A DNA stretch of 45,250 nt from a virus: positions 1 to 45,250 of IMG/VR virus record IMGVR_UViG_3300020478_001444; one strand, written 5' to 3'. Below are positions 22,743-30,444 of the stretch, in pieces. Position 1 is the first letter of the stretch, and every line of letters starts with the position of its first letter. The translations under genes were made by a program, and so were the position numbers. Under the pieces are notes generated by a model, which was not told the origin of the DNA, did not search any database, and was given only the letters and a program-made list of their open reading frames with translations.

Positions 22743-23091
22743 TTTTTTAGTGCTTTCCGGCTGTGATAGCGTTAAGAGACTAGATGTATTCTCAAAACCA
22801 GTAGAGACCAGGATTATCGCCCCCTCCGATCCCAAACCTCTACTACTTGATAATTTACATTTTGATGTTGTAAATAAAGATAATCTACAGGAGTATTTGA
22901 CAGGATTAAGAAAAGAACAAAATACAGAAGAATATGTTTTTTATGCAATCACGCCAAAAACCTATGAACTACTTGCATTAAATATGCAGGAAATAAAACG
23001 ATTTATTCTACAACAAAAAGAGATAATTATCTTTTATAAAAAGGCAACAGGACCAAACAAAGAGGAGGGGAGTAAAGAAAAGAAGGAGTAA
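22702..23091 (+). CDS. o-spanin-like outer-membrane lipoprotein (Rz1-like)
   Basis: 129 residues from GTG at 22702 with GGAGG six bases upstream. The N-terminal signal ends in the lipobox VLSGC (Cys21). The mature part has a proline-containing stretch (PSDPKPLLLDNL) and a helical tail (ITPKTYELLALNMQEIKRFILQQ). It is longer than the classical Rz1, but the partial overlap with the i-spanin-like gene fits an overlapped spanin pair. Confidence 0.6.
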   Translation: MVIKTLSSLLLLSSFLVLSGCDSVKRLDVFSKPVETRIIAPSDPKPLLLDNLHFDVVNKDNLQEYLTGLRKEQNTEEYVFYAITPKTYELLALNMQEIKRFILQQKEIIIFYKKATGPNKEEGSKEKKE

Positions 23092-23095
23092 TTAG

Positions 23096-23608
23096 TTGAA
23101 AAAATCAATACTGTCAATTTTGCTCGTTAGTGCTTTCATTTTTGGAGGCACTTTTGCATATGCAGCTGATACAGTTACTTCTACAACTTCCACTGTTACT
23201 GTAGATAAAACACCTCCTACAGCAGCAGCCCCTAGTATAGTAATTAACAATAGTGATGTTTGTAAATCCGCTTTTAGTGCAGGTGTTCAAACTCAAATTT
23301 TAGGTATAGCTTCTGGTATGACCATCACAGATGAAAATTGTGAGAGGCTTAAACTTGCTCGTTCTCTATTTGGAATGGGTATGAAAGTAGCAGCAGTTTC
23401 TACTTTATGTCAGGATGCTCGTGTTTTCGATGCAATGATTATGGCAGGTACTCCTTGTCCTTATAAAGGTAAAATTGGTACAGATGCTATGACAGCATGG
23501 AAAGATAATGCAGGAGATATTCCTTCTGGTTCACAGCTTATGAACTCAAAAAAAAAGTTAAACGAGGAACGGACGAACGACGACTGGACTCAGGAAAACG
23601 AGAACTAG
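23096..23608 (+). CDS. Periplasmic phage protein, unknown function
   Basis: 170 residues from TTG at 23096 behind GAAGGAG. A clear signal peptide (ILSILLVSAFIFGGTFAYAA) is followed by a Thr/Pro-rich linker and a domain with four Cys (SDVCKSAFSAGVQ, NCERLKLARSLFGMGMKVAAV, LCQDARVFDAMIMAGTPCPY), probably two disulfides. The tail is charged. It resembles, from memory, a conserved periplasmic protein of marine T4-like phages. Function unknown; perhaps exclusion or lysis control. Confidence 0.55.
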   Translation: MKKSILSILLVSAFIFGGTFAYAADTVTSTTSTVTVDKTPPTAAAPSIVINNSDVCKSAFSAGVQTQILGIASGMTITDENCERLKLARSLFGMGMKVAAVSTLCQDARVFDAMIMAGTPCPYKGKIGTDAMTAWKDNAGDIPSGSQLMNSKKKLNEERTNDDWTQENEN

Positions 23609-24964
23609 ATGACTACTCTGATGATGAAGATATGGAACATGATTATACAATACCTTTCGCGGTATTGGGTGCCGGTATTTTGGGGGTTAGTTGTTTTGTT
23701 GGTAATCCTCTTTGCCTTCCCCTCCTTTTCTAATGCAGATGATGGACATGATACACAAACATCTGGACAGTTATTAAATAATAGAGGTTTTGAATCTAAT
23801 ACAAATAGTACCTCACCAACTAATTGGACTAAAAATGGTGATGTTTATGTTTGCAATACTTGTGGCCCCGCAGGAGGTAATGCTTTAAAAACAGGAAATG
23901 ATAGATCAGATCCAAAAGGTGGAATAGTTAGTCAAACAGTAGATTTATTTAATGAGATGACACAAGATCAAATTAATCATGGATTTGATCTTAATTATGA
24001 AGCTGATGTATATAGTCACAGTAGTAATGCTACTGTTCCAGCTTGTGCGGCAACTGAAGGAGATTGCAGAGATACTTTTGAGATTAATATAACTATTACA
24101 GATAGTGTAGGTACTGTACTTAATACATTTTCTCAAAGATATGAGGAAATTACTTGGTCAGGGTGGGATAGAAATACTTATACATTTACTAGTACTGTAC
24201 CAGAAAATGAATATACTAGTGCACTTGCTACATTTTCTTTATTTGGTGTAGATAGTGGTATCACAACGAATAATCAATATGGTGGTCCAAGATTTGATAA
24301 TGCATCTTTAACAGCTACATATGCTACAACAGCAGCTTTAGAAGCTATGGAAGCAGCTCTTAATACTGTATTAGATTCTATAGATGTTACTAATGATACA
24401 GGGGTATTAGAGGTAGTAGTTACTGATCCTGTAGGTAATGAAGTTGTTACAGAATCAGTAGGAATGGCGGAGCTTGTACCTGTAGTACCTGCAACACCTA
24501 CTATGGAAAGTAATATAGAACCACCTACTTTAGATACAGGTATAGAATCTTCTGAACCTGCTGCTGAAGTTGAAACACAAATGGCAGAGGTAGAAGCAGA
24601 AGTTGAGGCAGAAGTAGCTGCGGAAGTTAAAGAAACATCTGGTGATTCTTCAGAAGATAGCAAATCCTCTGATAAATCATCAAAATCTAAAAGTGAGAAG
24701 AAAAAGAAAATAGCTACTAGAATTGTTGCTAAAATTATTCAGAAAATGGATCAGAGTGCTGCGTCACAAGCTGTTCAGTTAGCTTTAATGAACTCTATAG
24801 GTGCTAATATAAATACAGGAGCCCCTCTATTACAAGATGCAAGTACATGGTATGCAAGTACTGATATATATAATACTACTCAATTAATTGATCCTTATTC
24901 TGCTATTTTAGATTTACAACAAGGAGCTTTAATGAATTCTCTAATTGAAAGTCAGTATAGATAA
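23609..24964 (+). CDS. Membrane-anchored or secreted protein with carbohydrate-binding-like domain
   Basis: 451 residues. N-terminal membrane segment (YWVPVFWGLVVLLVILFAFPSF) then a beta-sandwich-like domain (about 50-230) starting LLNNRGFESNTNSTSPTNW, as in carbohydrate-binding modules, with three Cys that may form disulfides. A linker rich in Val/Glu (about 260-345), a Ser/Lys low-complexity part and a helical C-terminal end (KIIQKMDQSAASQAVQLALMN) follow. Starts right after the preceding stop. A surface or periplasmic role is likely; the sequence does not tell more. Confidence 0.5.
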   Translation: MTTLMMKIWNMIIQYLSRYWVPVFWGLVVLLVILFAFPSFSNADDGHDTQTSGQLLNNRGFESNTNSTSPTNWTKNGDVYVCNTCGPAGGNALKTGNDRSDPKGGIVSQTVDLFNEMTQDQINHGFDLNYEADVYSHSSNATVPACAATEGDCRDTFEINITITDSVGTVLNTFSQRYEEITWSGWDRNTYTFTSTVPENEYTSALATFSLFGVDSGITTNNQYGGPRFDNASLTATYATTAALEAMEAALNTVLDSIDVTNDTGVLEVVVTDPVGNEVVTESVGMAELVPVVPATPTMESNIEPPTLDTGIESSEPAAEVETQMAEVEAEVEAEVAAEVKETSGDSSEDSKSSDKSSKSKSEKKKKIATRIVAKIIQKMDQSAASQAVQLALMNSIGANINTGAPLLQDASTWYASTDIYNTTQLIDPYSAILDLQQGALMNSLIESQYR

Positions 24965-25521
24965 TGGTTGCAGAAATATTAGTAGGAATTTCCTTAGCCA
25001 AATCAGCTGTATCTGGTATTAAATCTGCTATTGATACTGCTAAAGATGTAAATGATATTGCTCATCATTTAGATGATTTATTTAAGGGATACGATCAATC
25101 ACGCCGTGCCGCAAATCAACAAAAAGAAAAACAAAAAGGTAATAAAGAATGGAGAAATTATCTAGGTAAAAAATTACATGATGAAGATGAGGATGTATCT
25201 CTATCAGCTATTACTGCTGAAGTAATTGAGCAGAAACAGATTGAAGAACAGATTGCAGCAACTAAAAGGATGCTTAATAGACGTTTTGGTCCTGATACTT
25301 GGGATGAAATTATTGCTTTAAGAAAAAAACGAATAGAAGAATTTAAAAAACAACAAGCGCGACAAAAAGAGATGGACAAAATACATGCTAAAGAAAGTCA
25401 TGATATGTGGGCATCTGTTTGGAAATGGACTTGGCAAATAACTGTTGTAGCATTATCTTTTATGGCTCTATGGGGATGGCTATCTTATGCAAGTAAAGGC
25501 AAAATTCCTTGGATTTTCTAG
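24964..25521 (+). CDS. Helical protein with C-terminal membrane segment
   Basis: 185 residues. Amphipathic Ala/Ser-rich start (EILVGISLAKSAVSGIKSAIDTAKD), a charged middle with RMLNRRFGPDTWDEI and one C-terminal membrane helix (WKWTWQITVVALSFMALWGWLSY). The topology suggests a tail-anchored inner-membrane protein of the envelope block. I recall similar proteins in marine T4-like phages, without known function. Directly follows the preceding stop. Confidence 0.5.
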   Translation: MVAEILVGISLAKSAVSGIKSAIDTAKDVNDIAHHLDDLFKGYDQSRRAANQQKEKQKGNKEWRNYLGKKLHDEDEDVSLSAITAEVIEQKQIEEQIAATKRMLNRRFGPDTWDEIIALRKKRIEEFKKQQARQKEMDKIHAKESHDMWASVWKWTWQITVVALSFMALWGWLSYASKGKIPWIF

Positions 25522-25700
25522 TGATTAGAGCAGGTAGTGTTTGGTATCCAGATACAGAAAAAGGTAGAGAACAAGCAAGAGAAGCACGTAATATGATATA
25601 TCGGGCGTGGATTTCCGAGAGAGGAAAACAAAAGAATAGATATAAATCTACAGGGAAACCCCCACTTGTGAAAATAAAATTTCCTGATAAAGATAAATAA
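25521..25700 (+). CDS. Small basic protein, unknown function
   Basis: 59 residues from GTG at 25521 overlapping the preceding TAG; an in-frame TTG four codons upstream is less likely. SVWYPDTEKGREQAREARNMIYRAWISERGKQKNR suggests one amphipathic helix followed by a very basic tail. No family recognised. Confidence 0.45.
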   Translation: MIRAGSVWYPDTEKGREQAREARNMIYRAWISERGKQKNRYKSTGKPPLVKIKFPDKDK

Positions 25701-25712
25701 AAGGAGAAAAAA

Positions 25713-26267
25713 ATGGCCGAAGTAGAAGTTGGAGGTGTAAAATTTAAAGGTGGTAAAATAGTAATTTTATTCACGTTACTCTCTACATTAGGTGGTGGGT
25801 TGTGGGCAGGTTTTGAATTTTATAAAGATTATATGGATATGAGAGAACAAATCGAGTCCTATACCGCACCAGATTTATCTGGTTTTGAGAAAAAATTAGC
25901 TGTTTTACATAAAGAAATGGTTGTTTTAAGACAATCTACTGATGATGCTAGAGATTATACTAAAGACATAAAACGTGATTTAAAGGATGAAATGCATCAT
26001 ATGTCAAAACAAATTGATGACATTGAAAAACGTGGAAAAGACGCATTTCGTTTAGTCCGTAATAGTATTGAAACTAACGATAAAAAGGTTAGGAAAATGG
26101 TTACGGACAATTCAGATCGTTTTGACAAACGAAGAGAACAATTACGAAACGATATGGATAATCTTGACCAACGTATAAAGGCTGAAATGAAAGAGCTAAA
26201 AAATTCTGTAAATGAAAGAGTTAAAAAAGCTCTTGAAAATCCACTAGCTAATATGCGTAAAAATTAA
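25713..26267 (+). CDS. Membrane-anchored long coiled-coil protein
   Basis: 184 residues behind AAAGGAG. N-terminal membrane helix (IVILFTLLSTLGGGLWAGFEFY), then about 120 residues of charged coiled coil (SKQIDDIEKRGKDAFRLVRN... RREQLRNDMDNLDQRIKAEMKEL). It would stand in the periplasm or cytoplasm as an extended rod, and could link to the neighbouring lipoproteins. A conserved-looking member of the envelope block; function unknown. Confidence 0.55.
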   Translation: MAEVEVGGVKFKGGKIVILFTLLSTLGGGLWAGFEFYKDYMDMREQIESYTAPDLSGFEKKLAVLHKEMVVLRQSTDDARDYTKDIKRDLKDEMHHMSKQIDDIEKRGKDAFRLVRNSIETNDKKVRKMVTDNSDRFDKRREQLRNDMDNLDQRIKAEMKELKNSVNERVKKALENPLANMRKN

Positions 26268-26277
26268 GGAGATTATT

Positions 26278-26439
26278 ATGAGTTGGATTACAGATAGATT
26301 TAAGGAACGGTCAAGTTGGAATGGACTAATTATTGGTGTTCCAGCAGTACTTGTTATACTTGGAATCATGCCTCTTATGAAAGTAGTAGTTTGGGGCGCC
26401 CTCGCATGGGGTATTTATAATATTTGGAAGTCAGAATAG
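26278..26439 (+). CDS. 53-residue membrane protein, holin candidate
   Basis: An ATG at 26278 behind AAGGAG opens 53 codons. A charged N-terminus (SWITDRFKERSSW) is followed by two close hydrophobic segments (LIIGVPAVLVILGI and VVVWGALAWGIYNIW). Small size, two membrane passes and location in the lysis/envelope block suit a holin or antiholin-like protein, but nothing in the sequence is decisive. A promoter follows immediately. Confidence 0.55.
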   Translation: MSWITDRFKERSSWNGLIIGVPAVLVILGIMPLMKVVVWGALAWGIYNIWKSE

Positions 26440-26441
26440 AT

Positions 26442-26468
26442 TTGCTTTTTGGTTAGTTTTGGTATAAT
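26442..26468 (+). promoter_or_regulatory. Extended -10 promoter
   Basis: TGGTATAAT (26460-26468) is a perfect extended -10 element; a TTGCTT at 26442-26447 is 15 nt away, so the -35 is weak or off-spaced. The ATG at 26476 follows after 7 nt, so the mRNA would start at or next to the start codon. Confidence 0.68.
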
Positions 26469-26475
26469 ATAAATT

Positions 26476-26682
26476 ATGATAAGTGAAAAAGAATTTATTG
26501 GAAAATATCAGGATATAATCGCCTCTGAGATGATGTTGATTAGGTCAGCTCAGAATGATCTTCTGCAACATCGTCCAGAGGAAAGATTAAGAAATGAATT
26601 TGACAAGTTAGAAATTGTCTATAATTATTTGCGGGACAGACTTATAAGCGTTAATTTGCACAACGAAAAGAGATTACATTAA
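26476..26682 (+). CDS. Small helical protein, unknown function
   Basis: 68 residues, all-helical by composition (ISEKEFIGKYQDIIASEMMLIRSAQND, ERLRNEFDKLEIVYNYLRDRL), with a basic end. It lies directly behind the extended -10 promoter and lacks a Shine-Dalgarno sequence. Its stop shares a base with the next start. Confidence 0.5.
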   Translation: MISEKEFIGKYQDIIASEMMLIRSAQNDLLQHRPEERLRNEFDKLEIVYNYLRDRLISVNLHNEKRLH

Positions 26683-26984
26683 TGTGGTTTTGGATGGTTA
26701 GTTCGATAGCAGGTAGTATATTAGGCTCTGCTACAGATGCTTGGTTTAGAGATACTAAGTTAGGTATTTGGTTTTATAATAAAATAGATTCATTATATAC
26801 TTGGGCTTCTAAAAGATATGGAATAAAAATTTTAACAGACGAACAAGAACGTATGAAAAAATTCCCACAGTTAGAGCAGAGATTGTGTGATATTGAGAAA
26901 AAATTAGAGGAGTTATCGAAAGATGAAAAAATATACAACTATACTGCTGACGATGCTCGTCTTAGTGGGATGTCAAACAACTGA
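26682..26984 (+). CDS. Small membrane-associated protein, unknown function
   Basis: 100 residues. N-terminal hydrophobic glycine-rich segment (WFWMVSSIAGSILGSATDAWF) then LYTWASKRYGI and a short coiled coil (EQRLCDIEKKLEELSK). Its last 62 bases overlap the start of the following lipoprotein gene in another frame. The C-terminal part therefore encodes two proteins at once. Function unknown. Confidence 0.5.
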   Translation: MWFWMVSSIAGSILGSATDAWFRDTKLGIWFYNKIDSLYTWASKRYGIKILTDEQERMKKFPQLEQRLCDIEKKLEELSKDEKIYNYTADDARLSGMSNN

Positions 26985-27366
26985 ATCAGCTGAGATAGGC
27001 ACAGAACCGCAGACAGAATTACAAAAAATACAGAAAGAAGATCCCTTTGGCAATCCTTTTAGTGGAAGGGACATACCATTAAATCAAGTTATTCATAGTA
27101 CTAAACCAGTAATTTGCGGAAGAATGGATACTATACTTGCTAGAATGGAAAAGAAATTTGGAGAAATACCTATTTTAGTAGGTAAAGTATCTGCTATAAC
27201 ACCAGGAAAAGGTGAAACACAGGTTATGGCTACTTTAACATATAATTCTAAAACTCGTAGTTATACTTTTTTAGAACAGATGCCTGCTGAAAATAGATTA
27301 ATGTGCATCTTATCATCTGGTCATGGTATGATAAATAAAGATTTGGTGAAAGGAACAGCATTATAA
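26923..27366 (+). CDS. Lipoprotein, unknown function
   Basis: 147 residues. Signal MKKYTTILLTMLVLVGC with lipobox Cys17, then a Glu/Thr-rich linker and a beta-rich domain (TKPVICGRMDTILARMEKKFGEIPILVGKVSAITPGKGETQVMATLTYN) with three Cys in the mature part. A ribosome-binding site AGAGGAG is inside the preceding gene. Likely an outer- or inner-membrane lipoprotein; I do not recognise the domain. Confidence 0.6.
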   Translation: MKKYTTILLTMLVLVGCQTTESAEIGTEPQTELQKIQKEDPFGNPFSGRDIPLNQVIHSTKPVICGRMDTILARMEKKFGEIPILVGKVSAITPGKGETQVMATLTYNSKTRSYTFLEQMPAENRLMCILSSGHGMINKDLVKGTAL

Positions 27367-27890
27367 AATATCTTAAGAAATTAGAACTTCCTCAAGCTCC
27401 TTATAAAGATATTTTTAAAGAAGTTTTACCTTACTTAAAATATTCAAGTTTAAAACACGATTTAGCTCCAGACTGGAAAAACCTAACACTTATTGAAGGT
27501 CAAAGACCTACTGAAATTGGTTTAAATTGTAAAAATTTTATGAAATGGATGGTTTCTAATATTGATTGGATTCCTGAACATGTCTTTATTCATTCATTAA
27601 TGCCAAAGTCTATAATACCTTGGCATAAAGATAGTGATAATCCAAATGAATTTTCTCGTGGTATTATGTTGCCTATAGTAATACCTAAAAAAAGTTACGT
27701 TGAATTTGAAGATGGATCAAAAGATACTTATGATATGGGTTACTGTTATAATACAAAATTTGGAGTAAGACATAGAGTAATTAATAATTCAAAACAAATA
27801 AGAGTTATGTGTATGATAACTCCTCCTCCTTTTGTTACTTTCTATAAAAACCATAATAGAAAGAATGAACTCAATACAATGTGGGGATGA
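27360..27890 (+). CDS. 2OG-Fe(II) oxygenase-like protein with a non-AUG start
   Basis: About 176 residues. The first ATG in frame (27540) would remove the front part, but the frame is open and protein-like back to 27339 and contains no ATG, GTG or TTG there. AAAGGA at 27349-27354 sits 5 nt before ATT (27360) and 8 nt before ATA (27363), so one of these is the likely start. The upstream stretch (KYLKKLELPQAPYKDIF...) lines up with the N-terminus of the related oxygenase at 13709. Iron ligands: H89 and D91 in IPWHKDSDN, H138 in GVRHRVIN. AUU starts are known (infC) and can give autoregulation. Confidence 0.68.
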   Translation: MIKYLKKLELPQAPYKDIFKEVLPYLKYSSLKHDLAPDWKNLTLIEGQRPTEIGLNCKNFMKWMVSNIDWIPEHVFIHSLMPKSIIPWHKDSDNPNEFSRGIMLPIVIPKKSYVEFEDGSKDTYDMGYCYNTKFGVRHRVINNSKQIRVMCMITPPPFVTFYKNHNRKNELNTMWG

Positions 27891-28258
27891 AAGAGAGAAT
27901 AGCCGTGGCAGCCCAAAAGAAACTAGAACCCGGTAGTGAATATGAAAAATACGATCTTGATGGAGATGGTATAGTAACAGATGAAGAGTTTGAGATGGAT
28001 CAAAAATTAATGAGAATGGAAAACGAAGATAAGAAAGAAGATGCACAACGGTATATGGCATGGTTTGCCCTTTTTGGTATGCTATTATATCCTTCTCTTG
28101 TTGTTATCTCCGTATTTATGAATATAGATAAAGCTGCTTCTGTATTAGGAGATATGGCACCAACATATTTTGTATCAGTAGCAGCTATTGTTGCAGCATT
28201 TTTTGGTAAGGAAGCTTATGTTAAAAGTAAAGATTCTAGCGTAAGTGTAAAAAAATAA
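27887..28258 (+). CDS. EF-hand membrane protein
   Basis: 123 residues from the ATG overlapping the preceding stop (ATGA). EKYDLDGDGIVTDEEFEMD contains a complete EF-hand loop (DLDGDGIVTDEE, with Asp at 1, 3 and 5 and Glu at 12), which binds calcium. Two membrane segments follow (YMAWFALFGMLLYPSLVVISVF and PTYFVSVAAIVAAFF). A calcium-sensitive membrane protein in the lysis block may be a regulated holin-like protein, but that is inference. Confidence 0.6.
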   Translation: MKERIAVAAQKKLEPGSEYEKYDLDGDGIVTDEEFEMDQKLMRMENEDKKEDAQRYMAWFALFGMLLYPSLVVISVFMNIDKAASVLGDMAPTYFVSVAAIVAAFFGKEAYVKSKDSSVSVKK

Positions 28259-28585
28259 ATGAAAAAATTACTTATTGTTATAGGAATGTCTTTTCTAGTT
28301 TCTGGATGTGCTTTTTGGCCTTTTAGTCTTTTTCCAAGCTGGGGTTGGTTAGCTGCTGATGGAGCAAGTTATATTACTACAGGTAAATCAACTACAGATC
28401 ATGCTATTTCTGTTGTAGCAGATAAAGACTGTGCCTTATTTAGAGTTATAAACGGTGAAAATATTTGTGTTAAATCTAATGATGAGATTGCGGATATTAT
28501 GTATGACTTAGATTGCCATACATATTCATTTAACGAGTACAGTGATCCTTTTTGTAGAAATGAGAAAAGTAGAAAATATAACTAA
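28259..28585 (+). CDS. Lipoprotein, unknown function
   Basis: 108 residues. Signal and lipobox MKKLLIVIGMSFLVSGC (Cys17), then AFWPFSLFPSWGWLAADGASYITTGKSTTDHAIS and a small domain with four Cys (DKDCALFRVINGENICVK, DLDCHTYSF, DPFCRNE). Likely anchored to the outer membrane facing the periplasm. It is the last gene of the envelope block and overlaps the first radical SAM gene by 44 nt. Confidence 0.58.
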   Translation: MKKLLIVIGMSFLVSGCAFWPFSLFPSWGWLAADGASYITTGKSTTDHAISVVADKDCALFRVINGENICVKSNDEIADIMYDLDCHTYSFNEYSDPFCRNEKSRKYN

Positions 28586-29447
28586 CTCTGTTCATATTTC
28601 TTGGACTATTACTAATTATTGTAATTTTTCATGTAGATATTGTCCTCCAGAATTTCATGTTAAAGACGGTGAGATTCCTGATTTAGCACAGCTTAAAAAA
28701 ATATACTACAAATTAAGTTCTCATTTAAATAAAAATGAGAATGTTATTATGTGGTTTGTTGGTGGCGAACCCTCAAGAGTTCCTGATCTAATTGACTTTT
28801 GTAAATTTTTATCACAACAAAATGATAAATATTTTAAAATTGGACTTAATACAAATGGGTCTGCATCTTATGATTATTATGATAATTTATTAAAATATGT
28901 TCATGAGATAGGATTCTCTATGCATTTTGCATTTATAAAACATAAACCATATTTAAAAAAATTAGTTAAACTAACAAAGAAACATAGAAACAAAGTACAT
29001 TTTTGTGTAATGTATGATACTAAATATGAAGAAGAAGTTAAATATTCTATTGATATATTAAGAAAACATAAAATACGTTCTAATCTTTTAATTTTAACTG
29101 GTGGTGAAGACTGGGGAACTTATACAGAAGAACAATTTAGTTATATGAATAAATTTTCTACTAATGACCCTTTTAAAACTATATCATTAGATGGAATATT
29201 ATACTCAGACTTTGAGTTTAAAAACCTTCTTGAAGGTAATAAAAATAGATTTAAAAATTGGAAATGTTTTGTTCCTTCCGAACATTTATTTATTAGAAAT
29301 AATAAATTATATGCAGGAGTTTGTAGAAAAGAATTTTTAGGTGATTTATTATCAGATAAAGATACTATTAAAAAAAGTTTTACCATATGTGATGGTAGAC
29401 CTTGTAATTGTACAGCAGATCTACGATCTTCAAAATATGCACCATGA
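28542..29447 (+). CDS. Radical SAM protein with C-terminal five-Cys module
   Basis: 301 residues from GTG at 28542; an ATG six codons in (28560) is the alternative. TNYCNFSCRYC gives the CX3CX2C motif (C27, C31, C34) and WFVGGEPS the GGE. After the core comes a five-Cys module (C242, C261, C283, C288, C290), ending ICDGRPCNC, that probably binds an auxiliary iron-sulfur cluster. The same module is found at the N-terminus of the next protein. The substrate may be a peptide or small molecule; the 73-residue repeat peptide at 30445 is a candidate. Confidence 0.85.
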   Translation: MILFVEMRKVENITNSVHISWTITNYCNFSCRYCPPEFHVKDGEIPDLAQLKKIYYKLSSHLNKNENVIMWFVGGEPSRVPDLIDFCKFLSQQNDKYFKIGLNTNGSASYDYYDNLLKYVHEIGFSMHFAFIKHKPYLKKLVKLTKKHRNKVHFCVMYDTKYEEEVKYSIDILRKHKIRSNLLILTGGEDWGTYTEEQFSYMNKFSTNDPFKTISLDGILYSDFEFKNLLEGNKNRFKNWKCFVPSEHLFIRNNKLYAGVCRKEFLGDLLSDKDTIKKSFTICDGRPCNCTADLRSSKYAP

Positions 29448-30415
29448 AATCAGTATTAGTAATTGATAAAAATAATAAATATTCAGAGTATGATGAAATA
29501 TTTTTGATGAACTCTGGATTAACTAATTGGTACGGTTGGTTATGTAGTATAGGTCAAACTAATTTAGAAATTGAAAAAGATGGCGAAATACATGGTGGTA
29601 ATTGTAAGCAAAAGATACATTACGGTAACTTACATGAAGATAATTTTACTTTTACACCTATAAAAAATTTAACTATCTGTAATCAAAATGTATGTAAATG
29701 TTTTCATGATATTTCTATATATAAAATTAAAGATTCTTCCTATACAAATATAGAACCTATAACTCAATCTAATATTAAAAAATTTGTAAAAGTTTTACCT
29801 GTAGATAATCAATATGATTTTAATATAACTTGGGTACTACATACTAAATGTAATTTTAGTTGTTCTTATTGTCCACCTCATTTACATTCTGAAAAAATTA
29901 TTGATAAAAATAAAATAGATACTGGATTTATTAATTTTATTAATACTTTTTCTAATAAAAAAATAATGCTCAATTTTTTAGGGGGCGAACCGACTCTTTA
30001 TGACGAGTTACCTAATAAAGTAAAAGAAATAAAAAAATTAAATTCAGATAATAGAATATTAATTACTACTAATGGTTCAAGAAGTTTTAAATATTTAAGA
30101 GAACTTGCAAAATATGCTGAAATATCTTTCAGTGTTCATTTACACCAACTATCTTTAGATAGACTTGCTGATAAAATAAATAATCTTTCTGTTTTTAATG
30201 ATATACAACCTTTTCAAGTTCATATAATATATCCTTCTGATTCTGATAGTAAACTTAAACAGTTTTTAGGTAAATTAACATCTAAAAATTATTATATACG
30301 AGTTATAAAAATTAGAAAGCAATATGAAGATCAAAGAAAAGACTATTATGACTATTCTTTGAAACAGGAAAATTTAATTAATAATATTAATAAGTATTTT
30401 GAAAATCTTAATTGA
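29444..30415 (+). CDS. Radical SAM protein with N-terminal five-Cys module
   Basis: 323 residues from the ATG overlapping the preceding TGA. Residues 34-86 form a module with Cys at 34, 54, 79, 84 and 86 (ending ICNQNVCKC), spaced almost as in the C-terminus of the preceding protein. The radical SAM core follows, with HTKCNFSCSYC (C136, C140, C143) and NFLGGEPTL. No Cys module follows the core. The two proteins thus share both parts in opposite order, which suggests duplication with loss of one core. They probably act together on one substrate. Confidence 0.85.
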   Translation: MKSVLVIDKNNKYSEYDEIFLMNSGLTNWYGWLCSIGQTNLEIEKDGEIHGGNCKQKIHYGNLHEDNFTFTPIKNLTICNQNVCKCFHDISIYKIKDSSYTNIEPITQSNIKKFVKVLPVDNQYDFNITWVLHTKCNFSCSYCPPHLHSEKIIDKNKIDTGFINFINTFSNKKIMLNFLGGEPTLYDELPNKVKEIKKLNSDNRILITTNGSRSFKYLRELAKYAEISFSVHLHQLSLDRLADKINNLSVFNDIQPFQVHIIYPSDSDSKLKQFLGKLTSKNYYIRVIKIRKQYEDQRKDYYDYSLKQENLINNINKYFENLN

Positions 30416-30439
30416 CATCCCACTTGTATGAGGTATAAT
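30412..30439 (+). promoter_or_regulatory. Perfect-consensus sigma70 promoter
   Basis: TTGACA (30412-30417), 16 nt, TATAAT (30434-30439); the ATG at 30445 follows after 5 nt. Both boxes match the consensus exactly, making it the strongest-looking promoter in the window, and the mRNA would be leaderless. It would drive the repeat peptide, both dioxygenases and both Cys-rich peptides. Confidence 0.82.
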
Positions 30440-30444
30440 ATCGT

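Noticed and set aside
27540-27890. Oxygenase start at the internal ATG 27540
   Set aside because: It would cut off about 60 residues that align with the related protein at 13709 and leaves a 170-bp gap that is fully open in frame.
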